DNA of 64,000 bases from Diadema setosum. Taxonomy: Eukaryota; Echinodermata; Echinoidea; Diadematoida; Diadematidae. The translations under genes were made by a program, and so were the position numbers. Below the pieces are notes generated by a model. It did no database searches, had not been told where the DNA came from, and was given only the letters and a program-made list of their open reading frames with translations. Shown here one piece after another: positions 23,045 to 34,359 of the stretch; position 1 is the first letter of the stretch; the number at the start of each line of letters is the position of its first letter. Where the stretch lies: contig NC_092699.1 of NCBI RefSeq assembly GCF_964275005.1, positions 22,058,333-22,122,332 of the forward strand. The letters are read 5' to 3'.

Positions 23045-23610
23045 AGGGATAAATTCCAACTTTGGAGGGCTACTACAATGTATTTCATAATTGTCAGCAA
23101 TGGAGAGCACAATGTTGGTTGTGAGGAAAGACAAACTCTTCTTCTTTCCATTGATACTTAATTATGTTGACAAACATCATGCATGACTGAGCACATAAAC
23201 TTCAAAGACAACAACAAACTGCACTTTTTCCAAGTTTGTGTGTTATTGTGAAGGAACAATGCATGTCTTTCTGCATGGGTGAGATCTGCCAATGTAAGTG
23301 GCCAAATCATCAGGCCAACCTGCATCAGGCCAACCTGCATTCGTACAGACTGGCCTATCTGGCCACTTTCATTGTATCATCCATGCAGTGAGACATGCAT
23401 TGTTTCTTCACAATAACATGCACACTTGGAAAAAGCGCAATTTGTCATTGTTGTCTGTAGAGTTGATGTGCTCAGTCATGCATGATATTTGTTAACATAA
23501 TTAGGTACCAGTGGAAAGAAGAAGAGTTCGTCTTTCGTAACAACCAACAATGCTCCAACTCTCCAATGCTGAAAATTATGAAATAGTAGCCCTCCAAAGT
23601 TGGATTACCT
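23045..23610. mobile_element. long foldback element
   Basis: Inverted arms of about 250 bp: CCAACTTTGGAGGGCTACTA at the left is complementary to the sequence near 23585-23604, and the match continues inward to a centre with a doubled CAGGCCAACCTGCAT. A/T tracts flank both ends. No coding frame; target duplication unclear. Confidence 0.8.
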
Positions 23611-24640
23611 TTTTTTTTTTTTTTTTTTGTTGATACGCACTCTATATCTACAACAGCCAAAAAAATAAAATAAAATAAAATACTGGTCATCAAAAATTGG
23701 AATACACACAATAGTCACATATCTAAATCTGTTCTTTACCAACCCCCCCCCCCTACAAAAAAAAAAAAAAAAAAAAAAAAAAATTCTATGGTGTCCAATC
23801 TGTGCATGTACAAACATTAATGAAAATGAAAGATGAAAGGCAGGTAAATCTTTTTCCTTTCATGTTTTCTTCACACTAAATTCATGTGTTAGGCATTAAC
23901 AAGATAATTGTAAGATATATCATGGTATCCTGTTATTTCCAGTAAATATATAGGAAATTTGCTGGTTGTCTCACAGTAAACAGGGAACAATTTGAGTACC
24001 GTAATTAAACAAATAATGGACTGCCATAACATGTATACCTCAAACTTCAACTATAATCAATAATATTTGTTTCTACCAGAGCCCTTGTAAACAATACTGT
24101 TGAGGAACACTAGAATATTACTTACTATGGAATGAAGTCACGATTCGATTGCAATCATCATTATAGGGCCAGGCTTAGCACTATTTTCCTTTTATTCTTG
24201 CTAAAAGACAATATGATATAAAATGGAGTTCATGCTCACTTGTTCCTGTAATAAAACGATACGGAAGGATGCCTGGACCTCTAAAATTTAACACAAAACC
24301 ATTTAATTGTAGATACAGAAATGAAAGGTACAATGTAGGTGTGTAAACATAAATATCTAAGCACATCCTCATCATCCTCATCACTATAATGATAATAATA
24401 ATAATAATAATTACAATAATTATAATAATAATAATGATAATTCAACAATAATAATAATAATAATAATAATGTAAAAATGAATGCAAAATGAAAGGAGTAA
24501 ATGATTTGAACACACAAAATCTTCTTTAAAAATTTTTTTGAATATGAACTTTGTCTTTACTGGATTTTATCATAATGAATTAAATTTTGTTGCTTAATGT
24601 TTGTACATTGTACTCTCTAAAAAGCTCCTTATCTGAATCA
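23611..24640. repeat. low-complexity and microsatellite zone
   Basis: Poly-T near 23611, AAAAT repeats near 23663, poly-C and poly-A near 23745-23783, and (TAA)n runs at about 24391-24470. No gene seen. Confidence 0.8.
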
Positions 24641-26113
24641 GCTTACCGCAAATAGGACTATGATGGCTTGGAATATCTGTTCTGCGAGTTTCTGCCCTTT
24701 AAAGTCCTGATGTGGAAAATGAAGTAGGGAAATATTGTACGAAGGTTAGACATTTCAATAATAAAATGAAAATTTACAAAAAAGAAAATCAGAAATCTTC
24801 ACTGCACTGACAGTGACACTATCTTTCACAAGCTCAGGTTCTGTGCACAATGTGTACAGAGGCAAGTCTTCCTATCAAGCACATAACACAAAACTATTGC
24901 CCACACGTCATGGCATTAATAGATAAATCATTCTCTTGATGCCTATGAATCACATTAGATAAAGGCAGCTGTAAATAAAATGTGGTGACAGAAAAATCCG
25001 TCTGTCCAGAGGAGTCTTTATTTTTTTAACTTTATAGGATCTCCTACTGTACATAGAAGGGGATTCCATGAAGCCAGATGCAGTCTCCGCAGAACATATC
25101 CCAGACGACCAGATACAACTACAAGTTGCGAGGAAATGTCATCACTGAGTATAATTAAAGCACATGCTCTGCTCAGGCAAGACCTAGAAGCCGATTACGT
25201 AAAAAAAAAAAAAAAAGCTGGGGATTTACACGTACACAAATTAGCAGGTAACAAAACTAGAGTTTTGAAACCTGCTAGCAAATTCGAGGTTTTTGCACGT
25301 GTGGACACAAAACCCCCCCCCCCAGAAAATTAGTGCTATCAGCAGCGCAATCCTAAACCCAAGAAATCTTCCTCGTATTTCTGAATTAGCGTGCTAATTT
25401 GCCCCACCAGTATGTGTGAACTGTTGGGTTTAGAAACTCAAGTTTTTATATCCCATCATTCAATGCACACATCATAACATAACAGCTTTTGCTCCCCATA
25501 ACAACAGCATGTGAACCATATCACTTGAGACGTGCTAAAGCAACACTTAATTGGGCAAAGGGAAGCGCAGGCAGTGAAGCGCGCTGTGTGACCCAAACAA
25601 TTTGCAAGTTTGGCAATTATCTCAATCGGCAATTAGCGGGTTATTTCTGTACATGTGAACAGTTGCAAAATAAATTCTACTTGAGTTTCTAATTCTGAGC
25701 ATTGGTGATCGATAACCCAACCCGATAATTTCTGTCCGTCAGAACTGTTGCAAAAAAAAAATGAGTTTCTGAATGGCTTGGAAACCCGTCTTTTGCACGT
25801 GTGAATGCGGCTAAATGCTCCTATAACAGTATAGGGGAAACTGCATGCAAATGAGATGCTGACATGTTGGCAGAGGTCTGCACTTTCCGAGTGCTTTTCT
25901 ACAATTTTTTTTTTCTTTAAATGCGCAATTTACACTCAAGTCAAGAGTAAGACAATGCAATGCATGGTGATCATGAAGTGAATTATAACCAATAGTAATA
26001 CTCAATAGGCCTACAACAGCTACTACTAGTTACTCCGCAGATTTAACCGTTTCGGCAAAAATCGTTTTTTAAACAACATTTCCAATAGAAGGCCTATTCA
26101 ATAGTATACGGTA
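24641..26113. other. no gene seen; worn repeat material
   Basis: Phrases such as TTTGCACGTGTG and AAACTCGAGTTTC-like pieces recur in both orientations (25290-25810), suggesting an old TIR element, but no clean ends were found. Confidence 0.35.
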
Positions 26114-26277
26114 CAAATATACTTGGCCTTGAGAGTTTCTTGTTAAAACTATGGGCAGAGGTGCCTCCAAAAGAACTATTCACTGAGGGGCGCAGCCCCG
26201 AAGTGAATAGTTCTTTTGTAGGCACCGAGGCCCATAGTTTTAACAAGAAACTCGAAATTAGGCAAAGTATATTTGTT
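26114..26277. repeat. 164-bp near-perfect hairpin
   Basis: Left arm includes GAGTTTCTTGTTAAAACTAT, the right its exact complement; the pairing continues from CAAATATACTT outside to AACTATTCACT inside, with a small loop around GGGGCGCAGCCCC. Likely a small foldback MITE; a long stem-loop RNA is an alternative. Confidence 0.88.
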
Positions 26278-26429
26278 TTATATTTTGGATAAAAAATTCA
26301 AACAAAAGAAGGGGAAATGGGGGAAATGCAAAGCGAGAAGTCGTATGTGGTGATGTCGTGAAGGGATCCTACATGCAGCAGCACACGATGTCAGAACTGC
26401 TTTGTGATATTTCGTTTTAAGCGCGACGC

Positions 26430-26720
26430 ACAGTGCAAAGCAACGCGCAATGTAAAAAATGTTTTTATGACGTCACAATTGTTTTGTTAGAAATTATTGG
26501 GGGTAATACATTTCACAGACTGACTCTTCGAGCAGTGCGCAATGTCAAAATTGATTTGTGACGTTACAATTGCTTTAATAGAAATTGTTACATTTTACAG
26601 GATATAAACGGGTACAGAGCTGCGCACAGTTTCCGAATTGCTTTGTGACATCATTTTGCAAATAGTATAAAGTATTTGCAAAATGCCGTAGAAGTGACGT
26701 CATTTTGCAAATAGTACTGC
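26430..26720. repeat. three-unit tandem repeat with CRE-like motifs
   Basis: Units at about 26438, 26528 and 26620 share GCGCAATGT...TGACGTCACAATTG. Exact TGACGTCA occurs at 26468-26475 and 26695-26702, near-matches at 26559 and 26646, and CATTTTGCAAATAG is repeated at 26652 and 26701. Confidence 0.75.
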
Positions 26721-27439
26721 TTATGATATGGAGTGTCAACTTTCTGACATAGCTAAAAATACCTGTAATCACGTGAAGCCCTTTCAACCAATCACCAGAG
26801 GACAAATTTTTGATCCAGAATATAATTCGGTATAGGCCTAATCGTGATATACTACTACTAGTAGTCCCCACCGCTCCCCCACTGCAGTGCGCGTGCACCA
26901 ATGCGTTATACTAGGGTTAGTCACTAGGGTAAATAGGGTTAGCAGGTTAGGTAGGGTTTTATTTAGAAGTCTAGTACGGACACGCAGCGGTGGGGACTAG
27001 AACTATATCACGATCATGCCAATAGTTCTTCGTTACAACATTTACATTTTTAACACTGCAAGACTATTGACGAGTTTCCCCGAGAAACATTGCACGCATG
27101 CCGTTGCCCGATCGAAGAATACTAGTATACCCTCAAACAAATTGCAATATATGGGACTACAATACGCATACGCTCAGACTTTCATTTATTTAGCTTACCA
27201 TATGTGTCGGTATACTGTCTAAAAAGCCCATTTTCTACAGATTCTCCCAGATAACCACAATGAGGAGAACACAAATGCTAGAAGCGTTTGATAAGTCTGC
27301 AACTAGAATCTATGTGTAAGGCTTGATCTTCTGCAAGGGTAGAAGGTGTTCGTCTTCGCTTTGCGTGACGTGTATTACCAAAAATCCATTCTGGCGTTGT
27401 TGTTGTTCTTTTAACTTTATGGAGCTCTCTGCCGGGTGC

Positions 27440-27690
27440 GTTTTTTTTAAGACGGCACAGATTGGGGCATGGCGCGTGTTAAACCTATGGGAAAAACGTT
27501 GGGTTAGGGTTTTTGGTTATGGTTAGGGTTAGGGTTAGGGTCAGGGTTGGGGTTAGGGTTAGGGTAAGGGTTAGGGTTTGATGGTTAGGGTTAGGATTAG
27601 GATTAGGGTTAGATTTAGGGATAGGGTCCCCGATAGATTTTTATTTCCCCACAGCTGTGCCGTCTAAAAAAAAACACGCCCGCCGGGTGG
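27440..27690. mobile_element. telomere-like TIR element, left copy
   Basis: Ends AGACGGCACAGATTGGGG and (inverted) AGACGGCACAGCTGTGGGG enclose degenerate GGTTAG/TTAGGG repeats. About 230 bp. It is the mirror image of the copy at 27960-28165. Confidence 0.8.
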
Positions 27691-27959
27691 GCAATTTACT
27701 CCAAAAAATATATTGAATTCAAATATTTATCTAAATACATTACAAAAATCTACACTACTTTTAAATATCTACAAAACCTAATTACATTTATTTTAATATT
27801 TACAAATGAGAATATTTACAGAGAAAAAAGAGGACAGGTTTTAGGAAAGATGTCGCCTGCACCGAAATGCAAGGTTACGCCGTTCCCGTCGGCCAGGTAG
27901 GTAGAGGACCCACCGGCCGACGCCGGTGAAGTCTGGGCCTTACCCGCGTGTTTTTTTTT
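27691..27959. other. spacer between the two telomere-like copies
   Basis: AT-rich first half (AAATATTTA motifs), GC-rich second half with GGCCGACGCCGG. No gene seen. GGGTGGGC/GCCTTACCCGCG borders may belong to an outer element carrying both copies. Confidence 0.5.
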
Positions 27960-28165
27960 TTTTTTAGACGGCACAGATTGGGGAAACTAAAAATCTATCG
28001 GGGACCCTATCCCTAAACCTAACCCTAATCCTAATCCTAACCATAACCATCAAACCCTAACCCTAACCCTAACCATAACCATAACCAAAAACCCTAACCC
28101 AACGTTTTTCCCATAGGTTTAACACGCGCCATGCCCCAATCTGTGCCGTCTTAAAAAAAAAACGC
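27960..28165. mobile_element. telomere-like TIR element, right copy (inverted)
   Basis: Reads AGACGGCACAGATTGGGGAA, CCTAACCCTAA repeats, ending CCCCAATCTGTGCCGTCTT. It is the reverse complement of the left copy with very few changes, so the pair forms an inverted repeat with about 270 bp between arms. Confidence 0.82.
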
Positions 28166-28204
28166 TTCCCGGGGGCAGGCGCCTCTAGTGACTTATCGGC
28201 CTAT

Positions 28205-29103
28205 AGGTGTTAATAATAATATCATTATTATTAGCCTCGTAGGCAGGGACATCATGGAAGAGGGGAATGATAGAAGACTAGCGGAAAGGGTGAGGACAGA
28301 ACAGAGAAAACAGACAGCTAGGGGGGTGGAGGGTGCTGCTATGAGCTCCTCTCTCTGACATAGGGTCAGCCCGTTACCAAAATTACACAGAAAAAGAATG
28401 TTAAAAATGAATCACACATAAGAGGCATTGCCACGAGCCATTGATGATCCAGGTCTGAGAGAAAAATACCGGTATAAAAACAAAGCACGGCGTTGAGTAC
28501 TATTAGTAGAATGCCATGGTACCGATATAAAACAGATATCAGACCTATGTATAATGTAGGTAGTGGGATAAAGAAAGAAGAAAAAGAAAATCAAAGATTA
28601 AAATATTGGTTTGTGTCTTTGACATACTGAAGCAGGTGGTCCATAGATTGCTGATTCGAGAAGAGATCAGACAACTGCAAGATGGGTTTATGTAACCTTT
28701 GGGCTAATGCTGTGCGTTGTTTCAGGAACCGTGTGCAGTATAGCAAGTACATGTAGTGTCCTACAGTATCTGGAGAGTTGCAGATATGACAGAGGCCAGT
28801 GGGGTGTTTATGAATTAAGTGTAAGAAAGCGGGGAGTCGAGCACGACCCATTCTGAGTCGATGGATGATAATTTCGTCTCGTCGACAGGTGCAATTGATG
28901 AAGAAAGGCTGTTTATTATTATGGATAAAGTATAAATGACGACCATGGGCGGATGTGCGCCAGGTCTCGTTCCAGGCGTCCAGAAATTTTGTCGAGATTA
29001 ATTGTCTAATTTCAGAAACAGTAGGAGGGATCATGATGGTTATATAATCTTTTTTAGGCCATTCTGACGATGGTCGATCAAAGAGATTTTGTGGTCGATC
29101 CAC
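28205..29103 (-). mobile_element. 5'-truncated LINE, 3' end of ORF2 plus tail
   Basis: On the minus strand an open frame of 170 codons (29103-28591) ends a non-LTR retrotransposon polyprotein. It carries the C-terminal zinc-knuckle-like motif CHICNSPDTVGHY...C (C-x2-C-x7-8-H-x6-C), seen after the RT/RNase H region of many LINEs. A 360-bp 3' UTR follows and ends in TAATAATAATGATATTATTA, like TAA-tailed I/Nimb-type elements. RT, endonuclease and ORF1 are absent: a dead-on-arrival 5' truncation. Confidence 0.72.
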
Positions 29104-31063
29104 TCAATTTAGTTCATCGTTTTAGTTATAGCGCCATCATTGTGTCTGAGGAAGCTTTAGCTGCCTGCATAGTGGTCAATATTAATTTTTTTGTATCAGT
29201 ATTTTTTTTTCTGTCTCCTACCTTATGGATTGATTGCGTTCGCTCAATGAATTAAATGAATATGAAAGAATATGGGAGTCACTTTTCAGCTACTCGTTGA
29301 GAGAGTCACATGTGACACAGTGAATAAGGCATTTATTGGAGAGGTAACTTTAGCTCGTCCTTTTGCTCCGAGTGTCGAATCTCCAAGTCTTCATGATTCT
29401 TACAATTCTCTATATACCGCAATTAGCTATACACAACTGGGTAGTGAATGGGGTGGAGTCTTGATGCTAAAAAAGAAGGGTTTTCAGTTGGGTAAAACTT
29501 TGGTTGTGATGGAAACAAAGGCGGGACTAACTTCAGAGGGTTAGACTCAACATCATTTCCAAGTACTCAATGGGGTAGGACAGGATGTTTGGGTTGGCTC
29601 AAGCTGGTCATAAATCGTGGTCTGGTTATCCTTGGACCTATCCTATATTAAGATGGACTTGGATTTTGTCTTATACCAGCTATAGTGGCGTACTCAAGGG
29701 ATGATCAAGGAATGATAGTGGCCAGTGACTCACTAGAGGTGATGAGAATTGTTTGTGCAGGTCAATGACTGGCGGGACGTATATTATAGGGAGGTAAATC
29801 TAGCCGTCATAATGGAATGGAAGGGAGAGTAATAGATTTGGGTATCATTACACAACATAAGCTCAACAGGGCGAGATCCATCGCGGGTCGCTCTTTAATT
29901 GACCTTGGGTGACAACGTGCAAGTCGGCCTTCTCACTACAAATTTTGGTGATACACCTTGTATTTTGCTATGTACTCATCGTCTGGTCACCACCAGTGCG
30001 TGCTCAATCCATGTTATTCTTTGGATCTTCTTCCCTAAATCGCAACCCTAGATTCCAACCAAAACTGCATGCGTAACAAAAGGCATCTGCTGCATGTATC
30101 GCATCATAAGAAAAGTTTGTCAAATTGTCTCTACTTTCCTCTTTTTTTTTCTTTAATACATGTACAGAACGTCTTTAGATTAGCATCAGCATGTGCCAAA
30201 AGTGCATAATACAAGAATGTAGTTATACACAGTATTGTTTTCCCCGGAGTACATTACGTCATCATGTTTGTCCCCAGAGAGAAGAGAGAAAGCCATAGGA
30301 ACCTTGGGAGGATCACCTTAAATTCTATTTTCAGTAAAGGACATTTTAATGTCAAACTCAAGGGAACCAATGCAGACTTTGTGAAGAAAGTCCTTTATCA
30401 TCTGATTATTATTTACACTGTCAGTGTCATAATCTATGTAAAAGCCTCGATGAATTCAGGTTTTATGAAAAGTAGACCTATACGCATTTTCTCTATTTGT
30501 TACTGACATTGCTGAGGGTTATCCATGTGACCAACATGCAGAGTTTACAATCACTTTGTTACCTTGTTGGTTCGACACTACTTTTTTCTCAAGTGGTCAT
30601 CAGGTGGCGCGAAATGAAGGAAAACATTAGGACCCAATTTGAGTCCTGTAACTTCTCTTGAAAATTTGGTGGTCCGACATTTATTTTTTAAATGTTTAAA
30701 TTTATTTTTATTTACTTATTAATTATTATTATTATTATTATTATTATTATTGGTGGTGGTGGTCCTGGGCCACCGGGCCAGCGGAAGTGTCGAGCCCTGA
30801 TGCCTTAGTTGAGTGGGAGGTATATCAGTGCGGCGCTCTTTCATTCTTCTAAAATAAGTGAAAAATGTGTAATAGGCATTATTCATCTATGTCGTTTCAA
30901 TACCGTGCATCATGCAGAGCAAGGTTCAGTTCTGGTCTAAATTCTCTTCCAGCCATGCAAGACGTGAACATCAGTCCGCCTTTTATATACAAGAAATTAA
31001 AAGTTACATAAATCCTAGCTTTTGAAAAATAGTCCTACGCTGACCAACTTTTTTTTTTTTTTT
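29104..31063. other. intergenic, no gene seen
   Basis: Short frames without family features. A (TTA)n run lies at about 30719-30750 followed by GGTGGTGGTGG. Confidence 0.4.
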
Positions 31064-31067
31064 TTAA

Positions 31068-31725
31068 AGACATGCATGGTTGTGGTTTAAAAGAGAACGA
31101 GAAAACCCCAAATCATGGATTGAGTGAATGCGCAGCATTATTAAGACATCAGTGAAAGTTTGAGGAAAATCGAAAGATATGTTCAAAATGCATAAATCTT
31201 TAAAGTTTCGCTTTTTAAGGTGCAACTATGAGCAGATAGATTACAAAAGTTCCTGATGCCAGTGCGGGACAACAATAAGAAAATATAACAAGAGAATTCA
31301 ACATAATAATATCTATCATAATAATATCTATCAACTTCTTTTTTTCATAACGAAGGGAAAACATTAGTGCCCTTAACTACCGAGTGTCAGTAAAATGTTG
31401 ATAGGCCTATAATGATTATACTTTTCATTACAGAATAGAATTAACAATTGTGTGGAATTCTCTTTATTTTTATATATGTCGTCCTGTGATGACGTCACAA
31501 ATCTTTGTACTCTTTCTCATCCAGTGATGGCGGCACCGAAACTTTTAAAATTCACAATGTTTCGATTTTCCGTTGAGGACGAGCTGATTGTGCTTCAACA
31601 CGCATTTCCCATCCCAGACACTTGTCCGAGTATAAACTCGGGACTCGTTCTCAGCGGGTTAAATTCCACGATAATATTTTTGCATTCACTCAATCTATCA
31701 CAATGTTGAATTAATTTGTCCTTTT
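31068..31725. mobile_element. foldback MITE, TTAA family 1 (diverged copy)
   Basis: Arms align with the 11485 and 46298 copies (GATTGAGTGAATGC, AAGTTTGAGGAAAATCG, CATCCAGTGATGGC). TTAA at 31064-31067 precedes it; the right end is worn. A second, smaller TTAA-type MITE sits inside the right arm, and removing it gives about the same length as the other copies. Confidence 0.75.
31569..31661. mobile_element. second copy of the CCCGTTGAGGACG MITE, inverted
   Basis: The sequence CCGTTGAGGACGAGCTGATT ... AACACGCATTTCCCAT ... ACTCGGGACTCGT ... AGCGGG, then TTAA, is the reverse complement of the 85-bp MITE at 18388-18472 with scattered changes. It interrupts the right arm of the foldback element around it. 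Confidence 0.82.
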
Positions 31726-31879
31726 CACAATGATCAGAGCATGACCCCATGCACCTCAGTATAATGACAAGTCGCGTTACATTGGATGACTGAGTTATGA
31801 AAGCTTCTTCTTCTTCAGCAAGTTGCGAGAGAATGTCATCACTATAATGCATTCATTTGCATGTATCTAATACTAATTA

Positions 31880-32320
31880 ATGTACACTAATACAAACCGT
31901 TAGCGGTGAAAATTAGTGTGAATTACAGCACCTGGACCTGGCTCTTCCTAGGCCACTTAGTCGTCTCGAAACAGATATCGATCAAGTAAATCCATCCTAT
32001 CGAAGAATGACTAAAGTCACGTTTACTTCAGTTCCTCAAGCATCTCACCTTAACAGTCAACTAAAACTCGGAGAAATCATTTTATAGAAATATCATTAAA
32101 TTCTTCTTTTTTTTTTACCAAACAGATGTCGTTTACATTTTATTCTGCTTAATTCAAAATTCAGAAAATGTAGAAGAGAATGAGGCACAGAAATACGGAT
32201 TTTGATGATCGATCATTACAAGCTGAAATACTGATTAAAGCACACTTGACGCAAACTCCAAGAGTATATCGAATACATTGGAAAATGACACCCCTTAATA
32301 TCAGGTGTTACAAAAAAAAA
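31880..32320 (-). repeat. dispersed repeat R1, inverted partial copy
   Basis: Reverse complement of parts of the copies at 37 and 47 kb: CCGTTAGCGG, CAGCACCTGGACCTGGCTCT, AACAGATATCGATCAAGTAA, and GGAAAATGACACCCC near its right end. Confidence 0.8.
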
Positions 32321-32581
32321 AAAAAATCCGGTTTTGATCCTTAGTCGTTCAAAAACTATATATCAGATAACGCTGACATCGATATGAGCAATAGCTGAAT
32401 AGTTTACAATTTTTGTGGAGGCAATTTCAAAATGACAGCACAGTTCAGTTTCATTAATTAAACATTAATTTTTCAGATAGGTTTCAGATTTTCCTCTATT
32501 TTCAACCCTCTGTACAAAACTTTAACTTTGCACAGAAGTCAAGTGGCGTGTATGGGAATGTGTAGTTGACACCCAGACACG

Positions 32582-33539
32582 TGGGCCGAATGCATAAACG
32601 CTAGCAATTGCTTGTGCTAGCCCTTTACTTGAATCCGTATGCATAAAAACAAGCAACTGCTTGCGAGCAGAAGCTTTTGCTAGCAAGCACAAGCAATTTT
32701 ATTGCTTGTAGAGACCAAGCATTTGCTTAAAAACGTATGCATAAAGTATACCTTTTGCTTGTTCTTGCTAGCAATTGCTTACGATTTTCCAAGCTCTGTA
32801 AAATGAGCTTGAGCTTTTGCTTAACTGGGACGTTCCCTTTTAAGTATCATTTTTCATATTAAGAAAAAGAAAGACCACACTTGTGCAGGAGTGGTATAAA
32901 TCTAGAAGATATTACTCCTAAGTAGTGTAAGAAACTTCTTGTTTCAACAACGGGAATGTCCAGTGGTTAGCACGCAAAATGTGATGAAAAACAGATAGGA
33001 TGTCTGGCTTCGGTGGAGAGCAAGGAGACCTCGCTCCACGTGCGATCTGGAACATCCGGGCTACTATAAGCAGTGATGGGAATCAGCCAGTACGTGTGTG
33101 TGGGGGTCTGGGTGTGCATTTAATGAGTGTCATTTCATAGCTCCTTTGCTATGTCAGGGCCCTGTTTTATGAAGAGTTAAAATCGATTATATAGTTGATT
33201 TCAACTGTAAGTCTATGGCGGCCTGTGTGGTAAGGAAATTTAAAATTGATTTTATCTTTTGATAAAACGGGGCCTTAAATGTTTCCGTACACACATGCCC
33301 TTTCAAATACATGCTGTCACATTGCAAGCTATTGCACTCGCCTTTGTTCTTGTGTTCGCACAGGCGTGACGTCCTTTTTGTTGAAAACGCAAGCAATTAT
33401 TGCTTGTGCTGGACAAGCAAAAGGTATAAGCACAAGCAAAAGTTTATGCATATGGATTTAAACCTTTTGCTAGACGAGCTTGTGCTTTTGCTGAAAGCAA
33501 TTGCTTACAAGCAATTGCTTGTTTTATGCATTCGGCCCA
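32582..33539. mobile_element. TIR element rich in AAGCAATTGCTTG modules
   Basis: About 958 bp with inverted ends TGGGCCGAATGCATAAA / TTTATGCATTCGGCCCA. The subterminal zones (32605-32830, 33390-33530) repeat palindromic AAGCAATTGCTTG and CTAGCAATTGCTT modules. No coding frame. The middle carries another small TIR element. Confidence 0.82.
33157..33274. mobile_element. small GGGCCCTGTTTTAT MITE, nested
   Basis: Ends GGGCCCTGTTTTATGA and (inverted) GGCCCCGTTTTATCAAAAG, with AAAATCGATT / AAATTGATTTT inside. About 118 bp, inside the AAGCAATTGCTTG element. Similar ends occur at 50482-50640; Harbinger-like is a guess. Confidence 0.7.
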
Positions 33540-34359
33540 TGGGTCCGGGGCAATGACCAGGATTTGAATGCTACATTATTCATGAGAAATCCCACTTTAT
33601 CACAGCTAGTCTTTATTCATTCTGAAATGTGGTGTATACAAGCACGTGGAAACATGTGCTTACTTTTTGCATGTGCATGCATTTCATCCTTTGCTAGGAA
33701 TTTAAACTAGCAGTGCCCAGGCAATCCATCATGAATAATTAGTAAAGCATTCATGTGCCTTGGAGCAGAGCTCTGAACAGGTGGTATCCAGGTCTATTGC
33801 TGAGGGTCATTGCATGTATACACGTCATTAGTTCCTGTGTAAAGTTCAGGTTTTGTACAGAGGGTTAAAATGTGACCACAATCTGGAACCTAACTTTGAA
33901 ATTAATCATGGATTTCATGAAACTGACATAGGTTTTCATATTCATATTTTTTCAATCTTTTCTGAATACGTACAAAGCCCTTTTTACAGCCTGTGCCTTA
34001 TCTGCAACATGTATCCCACTCTCCCCTCATTCTCTTCCTTTCTCTTCTCGCTCTTGTGTCCATATGTCATGTAATATTTATTCGACCAAGTAAAGAATAT
34101 AGGATACATATCATAAACATTTCAAACATGAAACAAAACCAGAATGAACATTACAAAGGAATACACCGTACTGTATATGTCACACAAAATGAAAATGAAA
34201 TAAATGGAGCCAAAATGAGGGTCAGAGGACACAAAAGTTATTTACTATTGCCCGTAGACATGTGAACCCACACAGTCATGTTGCCCCTAAGAAACATTTA
34301 ACATTCTTTATTTATCGTATGAATATATTTCTGTACGTTTTTACGTTTCTTTAATTTTC
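33540..34359. other. intergenic, no gene seen
   Basis: Short frames only; nothing supported. Confidence 0.4.

Noticed and set aside
27500-28120. True chromosome end
   Set aside because: The TTAGGG repeats are degenerate, mirrored and enclosed by TIR-like ends, with ordinary DNA on both sides.
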